From contig NZ_JAFMPM010000006.1 in the NCBI RefSeq assembly GCF_017349355.1, positions 1,302,001 to 1,366,000 of the forward strand: a DNA stretch of 64,000 nucleotides, given 5' to 3'. Of this stretch, positions 17,565-26,697 are shown one piece after another. Made by a program: the position numbers and the translations under genes. The first letter of the stretch is position 1; every line of letters begins with the position of its first letter. This DNA is from Thiothrix fructosivorans. GTDB taxonomy: Bacteria; Pseudomonadota; Gammaproteobacteria; Thiotrichales; Thiotrichaceae. The notes below the pieces were generated by a model. The model saw only the letters and a program-made list of their open reading frames with translations, did no database searches and was not told the origin of the DNA.

Positions 17565-17575
17565 ACCTTGACGGC

Positions 17576-19240
17576 TTACGCTTTCAGTTTTTTGTATTTA
17601 ATGCGATGCGGATTCAAGTCGTTGCCGTGGCGACGCTTGTAATCTTCTTCGTAATCGCTGTAATTGCCTTCAAACCACGTTACGGTGGAGTCACCTTCAA
17701 ACGCGAGGATGTGGGTGGCAATCCGGTCTAAGAACCAGCGGTCATGCGAAATGACCACCGCACAGCCGGGGAAGTTGAGGATCGCTTCTTCCAGCGCCCG
17801 CAAGGTTTCCACGTCGAGGTCGTTGGTCGGTTCGTCAAGCAGCAATAGGTTACCGCCTTCTTTCAACAACTTCGCCAGATGCACGCGGTTGCGTTCCCCG
17901 CCCGACAAATCACACAGGCGTTTTTGCTGGGAATCACCCTTGAAGTTGAAACGTCCGCAATACGCCCGCGCCTGAATCTGGTAGCCGCCGACCGTCATGA
18001 TGTCGTGCCCGTCAGAAATTTCTTGGAACACGGTTTTGTTGGGGTCGAGGTCGTCGCGGGATTGGTCAACGTAAGCAATTTTGACGGTTTCGCCGACTTT
18101 GAATGTGCCTGCATCCGGCTGTTCTTGACCTGTAATCATGCGGAATAGGGTGGTTTTACCTGCGCCGTTGGGGCCGATAATGCCGACGATGCCGCCTTTG
18201 GGCAGACTGAAGCTGACATTTTCATACAGCAAGCGGTCGCCGAAGGATTTGCTAATACCGTTGGCTTCGATCACCAAATCACCAAGGCGCGGGCCAGGAG
18301 CGATGTAGATTTCGTTGGTTTCAGCGCGTTTTTGGTAATCGCTGGACGAGAGTTCTTCAAACCGCTGCATCCGCGCTTTGCTTTTGGCATGGCGCCCTTT
18401 GGGGTTGGATCGTACCCATTCCAATTCTTGCTTCATGGCTTTCTGGCGGCCTTGCTCGGATTTGCTTTCCTGTGCGAGGCGGTTTTGTTTTTGTTCCAGC
18501 CATGAAGAGTAGTTGCCCTCCCATGGGATACCTTGCCCACGGTCGAGTTCCAGAATCCAGCCCGCCACGTTGTCGAGGAAGTAACGGTCATGGGTGACGG
18601 CGACCACCGTGCCGGGGAAGTCTTGCAGGAAGCGTTCCAACCAAGCAACGGATTCGGCATCCAAGTGGTTGGTCGGTTCGTCCAGAATCAGCATGTCTGG
18701 GGAGGAAAGCAGCAGGCGGCATAGCGCCACGCGGCGTTTTTCACCGCCGGAGAGGGTGGTGACATCGGCATCCCACGGCGGTAGGCGCAGTGCGTCGGCG
18801 GCGACTTCGAGGGTGTGTTCGAGGTTGTGCGCGTCGGCAGCTTGCAGGATGTTTTCCAGCCGTGCTTGTTCGGCGGCGAGTGCGTCGAAATCGGCATCGG
18901 GTTCGGCGTAGGCGTTGTAGACTTCATCGAGGCGGGCTTGCGCGTCTTTGATGACTTTTAAGCCTTCTTCGACGTTGCCGCGCACATCTTTGGTTGGGTC
19001 AAGCTGCGGCTCTTGCGAGAGGTAGCCGATATTGATGCCGGGTTGCGGGCGGGCTTCGCCGAGGATGTCGGTGTCGATGCCTGCCATAATGCGCAGTAAG
19101 GTGGATTTACCCGCGCCGTTGTAGCCGAGTACGCCGATCTTCGCGCCGGGGAAAAAACTCAGGTAAATGTCTTTGAGAATGTAACGGTTCGGCGGGACGA
19201 CCTTGCCGACACCGTTCATGGTGTAAATGTATTGTGCCAT
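17576..19240 (-). CDS. ettA: Energy-dependent translational throttle protein EttA (ABC-F)
   Basis: Soluble ABC-F ATPase that binds the ribosomal E site and gates entry into elongation according to the ADP/ATP ratio. The 554 residues match the usual 555. Two ABC domains are visible: Walker [10 protein letters not shown] and GPNGAGKTT, signatures LSGGEKRR and LSGGERNR, and the linker/arm between them ([17 protein letters not shown]). No membrane segment is present. Start 19240 ([17 protein letters not shown]) is the conserved EttA start and has GGAG upstream; the frame is open further but not conserved. Divergent from the toxin-antitoxin-like pair. Confidence 0.96.
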   Translation of the reverse strand: MAQYIYTMNGVGKVVPPNRYILKDIYLSFFPGAKIGVLGYNGAGKSTLLRIMAGIDTDILGEARPQPGINIGYLSQEPQLDPTKDVRGNVEEGLKVIKDAQARLDEVYNAYAEPDADFDALAAEQARLENILQAADAHNLEHTLEVAADALRLPPWDADVTTLSGGEKRRVALCRLLLSSPDMLILDEPTNHLDAESVAWLERFLQDFPGTVVAVTHDRYFLDNVAGWILELDRGQGIPWEGNYSSWLEQKQNRLAQESKSEQGRQKAMKQELEWVRSNPKGRHAKSKARMQRFEELSSSDYQKRAETNEIYIAPGPRLGDLVIEANGISKSFGDRLLYENVSFSLPKGGIVGIIGPNGAGKTTLFRMITGQEQPDAGTFKVGETVKIAYVDQSRDDLDPNKTVFQEISDGHDIMTVGGYQIQARAYCGRFNFKGDSQQKRLCDLSGGERNRVHLAKLLKEGGNLLLLDEPTNDLDVETLRALEEAILNFPGCAVVISHDRWFLDRIATHILAFEGDSTVTWFEGNYSDYEEDYKRRHGNDLNPHRIKYKKLKA

Positions 19241-19337
19241 CCAGTGCTCCAGAATGTGGAAAACGCTAATTATGCGGGATGTTCGGGAGTGTGTCCTATA
19301 CAATTGAAGCATTCTGGTATTGAAGAGGTAACACGAC

Positions 19338-19631
19338 ATGCAGCTACAAGATCAAACTGTTCTGAGCAATGTTGCTACCCGTTTGCACATTTCTGAATCC
19401 ACCCTGATGCGGGAAAGCCTGCGTAGCTTTTTGGAGCAACAACTACGCGGATTGAACGCGGAAGTTTTCATCTTGCACCTACGTTACGGGGTCTCCAGCG
19501 TCGAGGATATGGAGGCGCGGTATCAGGATGGTACGTTGGAAGAAGCTGATTCTTGGCGCGATTTGCAACGATTAGACCGTTTGGAATTCCAGCGTGATGA
19601 ATTGAGCAAGCTACTGCGGACTATTCAATGA
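19338..19631 (+). CDS. TumA-like antitoxin candidate
   Basis: The 97-residue protein has an N-terminal segment [19 protein letters not shown] that resembles a short DNA-binding helix pair, followed by an acidic helical part. It overlaps the TumE-type gene by 4 bp (ATGA), the usual order in toxin-antitoxin pairs (antitoxin first). The assignment rests mainly on this partner; the fold is not certain. It starts 97 bp from the divergent ettA. Confidence 0.55.
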   Translation: MQLQDQTVLSNVATRLHISESTLMRESLRSFLEQQLRGLNAEVFILHLRYGVSSVEDMEARYQDGTLEEADSWRDLQRLDRLEFQRDELSKLLRTIQ

Positions 19632-19996
19632 ATATGCAGCTTTTACAAGACATCGTAGAGCGCGAATTTCCCGACATCATCAGTAGCACCGTACTCGGCG
19701 AAGTCAACGAGCTGCGTATCTTTTTGAATGATGGCAGTTTCATGGATGTATGGCTGTCGCTGAAATTGAATGGACGCTACAGCTATCATTGGGAGCGACG
19801 GGCGTTGGATAACACGGTTTATCGTCATGACAACGCGCCCCACCTGAAATGGCAGTCAGTCAGCACTTTCCCCAAGCATTACCATGATGGTTCGGAAGGC
19901 AATGTGACTGCCAGTTATATCAGCGATGATCCTGAGATGGCTGTGCGTGAGTTTTTGCTGTTTGTGCGTGAAACTGTCACGTTGCGCAACGAATGA
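19628..19996 (+). CDS. TumE/DUF6516-family toxin candidate
   Basis: The 122-residue protein has the DUF6516 pattern: a conserved YSYHWE block near residue 50, then YRHDNAPHLKW and STFPKHYHDGSEGNV, then REFLLFVR at the C-terminus. The family is annotated as the toxin of TumE/TumA-type toxin-antitoxin systems; the biochemical activity is not settled to my knowledge. ATG at 19628 overlaps the upstream stop; ATG at 19634 is an alternative. It lies at the edge of the region disturbed by mobile elements. Confidence 0.6.
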   Translation: MNMQLLQDIVEREFPDIISSTVLGEVNELRIFLNDGSFMDVWLSLKLNGRYSYHWERRALDNTVYRHDNAPHLKWQSVSTFPKHYHDGSEGNVTASYISDDPEMAVREFLLFVRETVTLRNE

Positions 19997-20017
19997 GCGG
20001 CTGATAGCTGCGATCTA

Positions 20018-20248
20018 TCAACGTGGTTCAAAAGCGAAATCTTCTTGCTTGCGGATGTGTGTTTCGAGTTCTTGCAGGAAAATGCGGCTGGCTGCTACCA
20101 ATTCACGTTCTGGTGCAAGCGGTGACAGTCCGGCGGCAATCAGGTCGGCGTTGATGAAATGTTGGCAAGCTGCTTGGGGCAGGTATTCCAATGCGAACGT
20201 GGTTTTGCCTGCCCCGTTGGGGCCAGCTATTATCCAGCAGGTTGGCAT
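20018..20248 (-). pseudogene. Zeta-toxin-like P-loop kinase remnant
   Basis: The 76 residues start with a Walker A motif ([19 protein letters not shown]) and the [12 protein letters not shown] block typical of zeta-toxin-like kinases, whose members have about 190 residues. The frame ends at FAFEPR; inserting one base after GAA gives FAFETTL..DRSY, which matches the expected family continuation FAFETTLSGRSY, so a 1-bp deletion is likely. The rest of the gene is missing: the reading runs into the end of the TumE-type gene at 19996. Its ATG overlaps the TGA of the PD-(D/E)XK gene (ATGA), so they once formed an operon. Confidence 0.7.
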
Positions 20249-20790
20249 CAGAGAAGAATCTCTGGGTGTTTTTTGATAATATGCTTAACAATTTCCAATA
20301 TCTTGTGAAATTCGCCAACAAAGTAATTAATAGCTTCTTGAGGATTTTCATGTAATGCGGCTAATATTTCTGGTTGAGTCCAGCATTCAAATCTTTCACA
20401 TCTTGAGGAATGAAACCACCAGTTTCCGTTGTCTCCCTGTTTATAAAGTTGTATCATTTCTGGGTAAACCAGCTTGTCAATTATGGGTTTTCTGATTTCA
20501 TCAATTATTCTCCCCTTGTCGGCAATGTTGGGCATAGGTGAAACCCCAATGCTGAAACAGAGATTGTCTTTTGCTTGAGTGTTTCGTCGGATTTTAATAC
20601 AAAAAGGCCAGTTTTTTTTTGATAAAGTCAGTTCGCATTCTTTTCCAAAAGAAGATGTCGTTAAATTTGAGTAGACTATATACTCTTTGAATTCTTCACT
20701 TATTGCGTTAAAAAGTCTATTGGCAAATAAAGAGAGAATCTGGTTTTTAATTTTCTCAAAGTTGTTGGCAATCAGTGCGGCTGTTTTTAT
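20248..20790 (-). pseudogene. PD-(D/E)XK nuclease gene, 3' part, cut off by IS66 insertion
   Basis: About 180 codons of the C-terminal half (from KTAALIANNFEKIKNQ to the end ..KHPEILL). Reading upstream leads straight into the IS66 left end, so the apparent N-terminus from this side is IS sequence. Joining this part to 22431-23164 at the 8-bp target duplication restores one open frame (..NKDRIKTAALIANN..). The C-terminal half of this family carries the variable domain after the nuclease core. It overlaps the zeta-like remnant by 1 bp. Confidence 0.85.
20783..20790 (+). repeat. 8-bp target-site duplication, left copy
   Basis: GTTTTTAT directly abuts the IS66 left end; an identical copy abuts the right end at 22431-22438. 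Eight bp is the normal duplication length for IS66 elements. Confidence 0.95.
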
Positions 20791-22430
20791 GTAATTGATC
20801 ACATCCCCACCCCTTGCGGTAAAGCGGGCAGGGCAAAGCCAGCGCGGGCAGCGGTAATAACACTGGCAAGATAAGCCAAGGCAGACTGTCCACGTTTGCG
20901 GCAAGTACCGATGATGCTGGCCAGCATGGCAAACGCACGGCTCCCCGTAGCACTCTTTGTGCCATGGTTGGTTTTGCGCAGGATCACCCAATGGCGCAAC
21001 GCCCGCTCAGCCTCATTATTGGTCAAGGGAAGCCACGGGTGGTCAAGGATTCGGAAAATGGCATCCCAATCATTGATGAACTCTTTCGCCAGTGCCGCCG
21101 TCTTGTCATGGGCAGATACGGCATGGATCAAGCATAATGCCCTGAATTCCAGGAGTTTTGCCTGATGGCGTTGACGGATCACGTCGGTTTGCGTCCCCAC
21201 CGTGCCGCCTGCTGCCCGCCAAGCGTAAATGTCGTCCTGTAATACCCTCAGCCAAGCGAGGGTGAAGTTGCCAAACGTCCGCCCGTCTTTGTCCAGTGAT
21301 TCTGCCAGCCCACGGGCTTTGCGGATCAGGTGCGCCCAGCAACGCAAGCGTTTGGGGTGGTGGCGGTAAGCGGCATAGCCATCACTCATCAGCCAGCCCC
21401 CAAAGTGGGGGCTAATCACGTTGTCGAGCATTTCAATGGTGCGCTGCCCTACGTAGAAACAAACGCTGAGGGTGGTGACGAATGTCCATAGCCACAGGGC
21501 TTCGCCACGCTCTTTCCAAGAGGTTTCATCAATATACAGCACCCCGCCGTCAGCGGTGGCTTCTGCCAACAGCCCTTCCACCAAGGCATCTTCCAATGGA
21601 GAAGCACTCGCGGCTGCTTCCTCAAAACATTGCTGCAACACCCCGACACTTAGGGGAATGCCCAACACCTCCCGCAACAGTTCTTGTGTGCCACGCAGTG
21701 ACAAGCGTGAGCGCAGCCGTAGGTGGACAATAAGTGCCGCCAGATTGCCCCCAATCAGCCGCCACTCGCCCACATCAACCTCCGGGTATAACGGGTCGGG
21801 AGCTTGGCGATGCGGGATATGGCGGCTCACATGACCGCAGGTGCATACGCTATCGTGAAGGTGGTGGCGGGTGGTGATGACGGTCAGTCCGGGGTTCCCA
21901 TCCGTGCCAAACTGGATGTCCACACTGTCATAGGCGGTATAAATACGGGAGACAGCCGCATCCAGGGACCTGCCACAGGCTTCACATCGGCTGGGGTAAT
22001 GGTGTTCGTCTGCATTGATGGGCGGATGCCATACCCGACCATAACCCGGTGCGCCGGGTTGTTTACCCGCTTTGCGTTTGGCTGGTTGGGCTGGCTTTGT
22101 GCCCGCCACAGCTTCTGGTTCCGGGGTTGGCTTTCCTCTGGCTGCACCCACCCCTTCTGTTTCGGGCAAAGCCACCGTTTTGGGTGACGTTTCCCACGGG
22201 AAACCGCTGCTGGGTGGTTTGGAGGAGTTGTTGGAGTTTTGGTTGATCTGTTCCCGCGCTTCTTTCAGGTCATGCAACAACTTGGTCGACAGGTGCAGCA
22301 GTTCCTCCGGCGTGAGCTTGGCAAGGTACTGGCTGTTAAGCTGTTTGAGGCTGTGGTCTTTCAGTTGTTGGGTCATCGGGGGAGTGTCGCAAATTTAGTG
22401 CGTTTGGGTAAGGGGGGACTGTTCAGTTAC
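20791..22430 (-). mobile_element. IS66-family insertion sequence, complete (1640 bp)
   Basis: The ends are defined by perfect 8-bp duplications and by imperfect terminal inverted repeats beginning GTAA: the left end reads GTAATTGATCACATCCCC and the right end, reverse-complemented, GTAACTGAACAGTCCCC. It carries one gene, the large DDE transposase; the small accessory genes tnpA and tnpB of classical IS66 are absent, as in the single-ORF IS66 subgroup (ISBst12-like). It sits inside a PD-(D/E)XK nuclease gene. Perfect duplications and an intact transposase indicate a recent insertion. Confidence 0.95.
20799..22376 (-). CDS. IS66-family DDE transposase
   Basis: The 525-residue transposase appears intact. 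An N-terminal helical leucine-rich part leads to the SSKPPSSGF motif typical of IS66 transposases, then a zinc-finger-like segment (CEACGRS..CTCGH). The DDE core follows: YIDETSWKE (first D), MSDGYAAY (second D) and NNEAERALR (E). The stop lies 8 bp from the left IS end and the start about 55 bp from the right end, as expected for an element filled by one gene. Confidence 0.95.
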   Translation of the reverse strand: MTQQLKDHSLKQLNSQYLAKLTPEELLHLSTKLLHDLKEAREQINQNSNNSSKPPSSGFPWETSPKTVALPETEGVGAARGKPTPEPEAVAGTKPAQPAKRKAGKQPGAPGYGRVWHPPINADEHHYPSRCEACGRSLDAAVSRIYTAYDSVDIQFGTDGNPGLTVITTRHHLHDSVCTCGHVSRHIPHRQAPDPLYPEVDVGEWRLIGGNLAALIVHLRLRSRLSLRGTQELLREVLGIPLSVGVLQQCFEEAAASASPLEDALVEGLLAEATADGGVLYIDETSWKERGEALWLWTFVTTLSVCFYVGQRTIEMLDNVISPHFGGWLMSDGYAAYRHHPKRLRCWAHLIRKARGLAESLDKDGRTFGNFTLAWLRVLQDDIYAWRAAGGTVGTQTDVIRQRHQAKLLEFRALCLIHAVSAHDKTAALAKEFINDWDAIFRILDHPWLPLTNNEAERALRHWVILRKTNHGTKSATGSRAFAMLASIIGTCRKRGQSALAYLASVITAARAGFALPALPQGVGM

Positions 22431-22438
22431 GTTTTTAT
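22431..22438 (+). repeat. 8-bp target-site duplication, right copy
   Basis: GTTTTTAT abuts the right end of the IS66 element and is identical to 20783-20790. Confidence 0.95.
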
Positions 22439-23164
22439 TCTATCTTTGTTGCCTTGTTCTTCAAGTAAGTAATTGAAAATTGTTTGGATTTCAGTTTTAT
22501 CATCGATCATAAGCTTATAGTCCAAATTGTGCTGGCAGTAGTTTGAAAAGTCGAGAAGGAATTGACGGACATACTCCGCTTGAGATTCTTTATAACAAGC
22601 ATTCAGCCAAGATATAATTTCGGTTTGATAGCTCATGCAGATGAGCTTGTCGATGTGGTTATTTTGAGTTTCTTGCGCACTATGCTGAGGTGGTTTTTTA
22701 CCATAAGGAGTTAAGTAAATGATGTAATGGCTATATGGGTATCTTTCTTTAATATGGCGAAAGTAGTCATCAATTTGATTTTTTTGGTCAATTGCCCAAT
22801 GTTTGTTTTCAATGGCAATTCCTACATGGTATTGGTTTGTTTTTTTGATTTCGATGATAATATCAATTTGCCGCCCGGTTGTCGTGGGTTCTTGAGTGCG
22901 TATACAGGCATGATCACCTGATATATAAAGATCAGCCTTATCAATAGTTTCAAGAAATAGCTTTAAGAAAATATCACCTTGTCCGTGATTGCCGTTAGGG
23001 TCGAGTAAATCGCGGATGATTTCGGAAATTCGGTTTTCATTGGGGGTGATGTACGGGAACAGGCTAAAGCTGCTGGCAAGGCGTTTGTCCAAGAGCTTTT
23101 TGGTGTCGTTGGCGATCTTGAGCCGATAGCTTATATCGTGGAAGAAAGAGTCGAGTTCCCTCAT
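22431..23164 (-). pseudogene. PD-(D/E)XK nuclease-superfamily gene, 5' part, interrupted by IS66
   Basis: The N-terminal 245 residues belong to the PD-(D/E)XK_4-type family. ENRISEIIRDLLDPNGNHGQGD is broken over the conserved E and LLDP-HGQG parts, RQIDIII carries the catalytic Asp, and AIENKHWAIDQKNQ carries the E-x-K pair; YLTPYGKKP and the helix SWLNACYKE follow. The frame runs 1 codon into the IS66 end and stops. With the IS and one duplication removed the gene would encode about 425 residues. Start 23164 (MRELDSFF) or 23203 is possible. Members are often found in defence or accessory islands; the target is unknown. Confidence 0.85.
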
Positions 23165-23295
23165 CAAACATGTCTCATAAGTTAGGTGTGTTGATTTTTG
23201 CACAGTTTATCCTGCATGTCATGTTTGCAAAGCGCCTGCCCCAAAACCAGCGGCTGTGCTATGTTTGCGGTGTGCCTGCTTTGTGGAGAACAGCA

Positions 23296-23871
23296 ATGTC
23301 TACTGCCGAAAAATTGCAACAACGTTACACCTATGCCGATTACGCTCGCTGGTCGGCAGACGAGAGTTGGGAGCTAATCGACGGTATCGCTTATGCGATG
23401 GCTGCGCCGTCCCGTATTCATCAAGAAATCGTGTTTGAGTTGGGTAGACAGGTCGGTAATTACCTGCAAGGTAAATCGTGCCGAGGCTATGTTGCGCCGT
23501 TCGATGTGCGTTTGCCACGTCAGAATGAGACGGATGACAAGGTAGACACCGTGGTCCAACCCGATTTAACCGTGATTTGTGACCGCTCAAAGTTGGATGA
23601 TAAAGGCTGTCGAGGTGCGCCGGATTGGATTGTGGAAGTGTTGTCACCCGCCACCACGCTCAAGGATATGCACACCAAAACCCGGTTGTATGAACAGCAC
23701 GGCGTGCGTGAATATTGGATTGTGCATCCCACCGAACGCTGGGTCATGGTGTATACCTTGGATGAGGCAGGCAAGTACAGCCGCCCCTCCGTGTATGGCA
23801 TGGATGAGCCGCTTGCCCTGCAAGTCTTTCCTGATCTCAGCATCGACTGGGCATTTGTGGAGCAGATTTAG
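23296..23871 (+). CDS. Uma2-family endonuclease-like protein (first of two)
   Basis: The 191-residue protein belongs to the Uma2 (DUF820) PD-(D/E)XK group that is highly expanded in cyanobacteria and some filamentous Gammaproteobacteria. Conserved blocks are ELIDGIAYAMAAPS, VVQPDLTVICD (Asp) and PDWIVEVLSPATT (Glu and following residues), then KTRLYEQHGVREYWIV. ATG at 23296 matches the family start (MSTAEKLQQRYTYADY). Function is not established. It is divergent from the interrupted nuclease gene. Confidence 0.85.
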   Translation: MSTAEKLQQRYTYADYARWSADESWELIDGIAYAMAAPSRIHQEIVFELGRQVGNYLQGKSCRGYVAPFDVRLPRQNETDDKVDTVVQPDLTVICDRSKLDDKGCRGAPDWIVEVLSPATTLKDMHTKTRLYEQHGVREYWIVHPTERWVMVYTLDEAGKYSRPSVYGMDEPLALQVFPDLSIDWAFVEQI

Positions 23872-23882
23872 CGTAGCGGGGG

Positions 23883-23910
23883 GTAGGGGCGATTCGCGAA
23901 CCGCCCCTAC
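23883..23910. repeat. Dispersed palindromic repeat (GTAGGGGCG type), copy 1
   Basis: GTAGGGGCG and CGCCCCTAC arms enclose an inner palindrome TTCGCGAA. It lies between the convergent Uma2 and manB genes and may act as a bidirectional terminator. A degenerate copy occurs at 56070-56095. Confidence 0.7.
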
Positions 23911-23914
23911 GGGA

Positions 23915-25279
23915 TTAGAAGAATCGGCTGATGTTCGCGACTTGTTCTTGTACCAACGCCATATCCTGACGCGATTCGACGTTCAAGCGTAGCACGGGTT
24001 CAGTATTAGAACCGCGCAAGTTGAAACGCCATTCCGCAAATTCCATGCTTAAGCCATCGGTGGTATCAATCACCAGCGGTTGTAATGCCGTGAAATGCTC
24101 ACGTACCGCCGCGATGCACGCTTTCACATCGTTAACGTGGAAGTTGATTTCACCGCTGCATGGGAATTTGCCAATGCGCTCACTCACCAGTGTGGACAGT
24201 GTTTGCCCTTTCACGCTCATCAATTGCGCGACCAACAACCACGGAATCATGCCGCTGTCGCAGTAAGCAAAGTCGCGGAAATAGTGGTGCGCACTCATTT
24301 CACCGCCGTAAATCGCATCTTCCAGCCGCATCCGTTCCTTGATGAACGCATGTCCGGTTTTGGATTGAATCGGCTCGCCGCCTGCCGCTTGCACCACGTC
24401 AATCGTGTTCCACGTCAGGCGCGGGTCATGAATGATTTTTGCACCTTGATGCTGTTGCAAGAACGCCTCTGCCAGCAAGCCGACGATGTAATAGCCTTCG
24501 ATGAATTCGCCGGTTTCATCGAACAGGAAGCAGCGGTCGAAATCGCCATCCCACGCAATCCCCATATCAGCGTTGTGCGCCAATACCGCATCACGGGTAT
24601 CGGCACGATTTTCCGGCAGCAAGGGGTTAGGGATGCCGTGCGGGAACGTACCATCCGGCTCGTTATGCACTTTGATAAAGGTAAGTGGCACTTGCAGGCG
24701 TTGGCACTCAGCTTCGAGCGCATCGACCACATGACCCGCAGCACCATTACCCGCATTCACTACCAATTTCAGCGGCTTAATCGCTTTCAGGTCGATGTAA
24801 CCCAGCAAGTGTTGCACGTAATCGGCAAGGCACGATTGCTGGGTAAGTGCGCCGCGTTGGGTGACCGGCGGGAACTGATTCTCTTCCGCCATGCGCTGGA
24901 TGTCTTTCAAGCCCGTGTCGCCGCTGATTGGGCGTGAGCCTTCACGCACCAGCTTCATGCCGTTGTAATCCATCGGATTGTGGCTGGCAGTGACTTCAAT
25001 GCCACCATCCACGCCAAGGTGGAAAGTGGCGAAATAGATTTCTTCCGTACCGGTCATGCCGATGTCGATGACGTTAACGCCTGCATCTTGCAAGCCATTC
25101 GCCAATGCCAGCTTTAAGGTTTCGGAGGTCAAACGCACGTCACCGCCGACCACAACTTGCTTGCCTGCGCCGATGAATTCCCCATACGCCCGCCCGATGC
25201 GGTAAGCCACGTCGTCGTTAAGCTCTTCGCCCAGCTTGCCGCGAATGTCGTAGGCTTTGAAACAGGTTAGTTTTTGCAT
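23915..25279 (-). CDS. manB: Phosphomannomutase/phosphoglucomutase ManB
   Basis: The 454-residue alpha-D-phosphohexomutase interconverts mannose-6-P and mannose-1-P (and often glucose phosphates), feeding GDP-mannose synthesis. The active-site serine loop is [13 protein letters not shown], the metal loop is DGDFDRC, and the sugar-binding [12 protein letters not shown] and the C-terminal phosphate-binding RGSNTEP are present. Start 25279 ([14 protein letters not shown]) is conserved; the open frame continues 21 codons upstream. It follows wbaP on the same strand, 28 bp apart, in a sugar-nucleotide/glycan operon. Confidence 0.93.
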   Translation of the reverse strand: MQKLTCFKAYDIRGKLGEELNDDVAYRIGRAYGEFIGAGKQVVVGGDVRLTSETLKLALANGLQDAGVNVIDIGMTGTEEIYFATFHLGVDGGIEVTASHNPMDYNGMKLVREGSRPISGDTGLKDIQRMAEENQFPPVTQRGALTQQSCLADYVQHLLGYIDLKAIKPLKLVVNAGNGAAGHVVDALEAECQRLQVPLTFIKVHNEPDGTFPHGIPNPLLPENRADTRDAVLAHNADMGIAWDGDFDRCFLFDETGEFIEGYYIVGLLAEAFLQQHQGAKIIHDPRLTWNTIDVVQAAGGEPIQSKTGHAFIKERMRLEDAIYGGEMSAHHYFRDFAYCDSGMIPWLLVAQLMSVKGQTLSTLVSERIGKFPCSGEINFHVNDVKACIAAVREHFTALQPLVIDTTDGLSMEFAEWRFNLRGSNTEPVLRLNVESRQDMALVQEQVANISRFF

Positions 25280-25307
25280 GTATACGTCTCTTTTTTGCTG
25301 CTTGTCA

Positions 25308-26666
25308 TTAATAGCTGCCCTTGCGTAACAGGACAGCCACAAAAGTTTTGGTGAGGATAATCAAATCCAGCTCCAGCGACCAGTTGCGCACGTACCAAAC
25401 ATCCAGTTGTACGCGCTCGCCATAGCTCAATTCATTGCGCCCGCTGACTTGCCATAGCCCCGTAATGCCCGGTCTGACTTGCTGGTAATAGTCGATATAA
25501 TCGCCGTAATCAACCACTTCTTCATCAATAATCGGGCGGGGGCCGACCAGTGACATTTGCCCGCGTAATACATTGATGAGTTGCGGCAACTCATCCAGCG
25601 AGGTGCGCCGCAAAAAATGCCCCACGCGGGTAATGCGCGGATCATTTTTCAATTTATGGTCACGTTCCCATTCTTCGCGTGCATCAGGGTCAGCAGCGAG
25701 GATTTTTTCCAGTTGTTCGGCAGCGTCCGCTCGCATGGTGCGGAATTTGTAAATCTTGAAAATTTTACCGTCTTGCCCAACGCGTTTTTGTTTGAAAATC
25801 GGCTTGCCATTCGTCGCTAGCCATACCCACGCGTATAGCCCAAACAAGAACGGCGCGAGTGTCAACGTCAGCATCAGTGCCAAAATAAAGTCAGAGACAT
25901 GCTTGAAAGCGCGGTCACTGTCACTCAATAAGTTGTTGCGTACAAAGAAAATCAAGCCCTTCTGATTGATGGAGTTGAACACTTCGGCATTGAACATGGG
26001 TAAAGAGGTCATGCGCGGCACGAGCAGGATGCGTTTCACCTTGTGCTGGATTTTATCCATGAGCTGGAACATGTGCTCCATACCGGTATTTTCCAGCATA
26101 ATGATGGTGGCAAAGAAATGCTCTTTTGTAAGGATATTGCTGACCGTGGTTTGCAAACCTTCCGGCGAGTGATGGTGAATATTGACGGTATGCGCGACAT
26201 CAAATCCGAATGGATTATCGGCAGCAAGCCATTGTTGGGAATCGACGCAGGCTGCTTCATCACAAATCACTAACACCCGTTCACGCAATAATGGGTGCTG
26301 GAGGCAACGTCGTTTCACGTAATAAATCCACACGGGCAAGAGCAGGTTCAACCCGAAGAACATGAGGATAATCAGGCGCGAATACTGATCCGCCTGTTTG
26401 AGCAACGACATTAGCGCAAAGTTAATAATCAGCGCCATCACACTGCCTTTGATGATCAACCACGTTTCGGAGGTCGTGACCATGCGGCGGGTCAGCAGTT
26501 TCAGGTAAAAGAAAATCAGCAAATAGACCATGACTTGCCACAGGTATTTGTTGGTGGGATGTGCGTACACATCCGGTAACAACCATTCAGCCAAACCACG
26601 TGCGAGCAATAGGTTTAGCAAGAGTAGCAGGGTATACAGGGTCAGCTTGAACAGGGTATATTTCAT
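25308..26666 (-). CDS. wbaP: Undecaprenyl-phosphate sugar-1-phosphate transferase (WbaP type)
   Basis: The 452-residue polyprenyl-phosphate hexose-1-phosphate transferase starts a surface glycan by loading a sugar-1-phosphate onto the undecaprenyl carrier. Four N-terminal membrane helices, a CoA-binding-like middle domain (about 130-245) and the catalytic C-terminal bacterial sugar transferase domain are present. The last has [18 protein letters not shown], the DE-containing [12 protein letters not shown] and [10 protein letters not shown]. Ends [10 protein letters not shown] as in WbaP. It makes this locus capable of starting a heteropolysaccharide in addition to the WecA route. Its start lies 31 bp from the divergent GT2 gene. 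Confidence 0.9.
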   Translation of the reverse strand: MKYTLFKLTLYTLLLLLNLLLARGLAEWLLPDVYAHPTNKYLWQVMVYLLIFFYLKLLTRRMVTTSETWLIIKGSVMALIINFALMSLLKQADQYSRLIILMFFGLNLLLPVWIYYVKRRCLQHPLLRERVLVICDEAACVDSQQWLAADNPFGFDVAHTVNIHHHSPEGLQTTVSNILTKEHFFATIIMLENTGMEHMFQLMDKIQHKVKRILLVPRMTSLPMFNAEVFNSINQKGLIFFVRNNLLSDSDRAFKHVSDFILALMLTLTLAPFLFGLYAWVWLATNGKPIFKQKRVGQDGKIFKIYKFRTMRADAAEQLEKILAADPDAREEWERDHKLKNDPRITRVGHFLRRTSLDELPQLINVLRGQMSLVGPRPIIDEEVVDYGDYIDYYQQVRPGITGLWQVSGRNELSYGERVQLDVWYVRNWSLELDLIILTKTFVAVLLRKGSY

Positions 26667-26697
26667 GGTTTATCAATAGAAAAGAAGTCATCACGTC

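Noticed and set aside
20248-20991. A 247-residue protein running from the IS66 element into the nuclease 3' part
   Set aside because: Its first 67 residues are IS66 sequence in another frame; the real gene continues at 22431 across the insertion.
24095-24937. 280-codon plus-strand frame antisense to manB
   Set aside because: Shadow of manB, whose catalytic loops are complete; no start signal and no recognisable domain.
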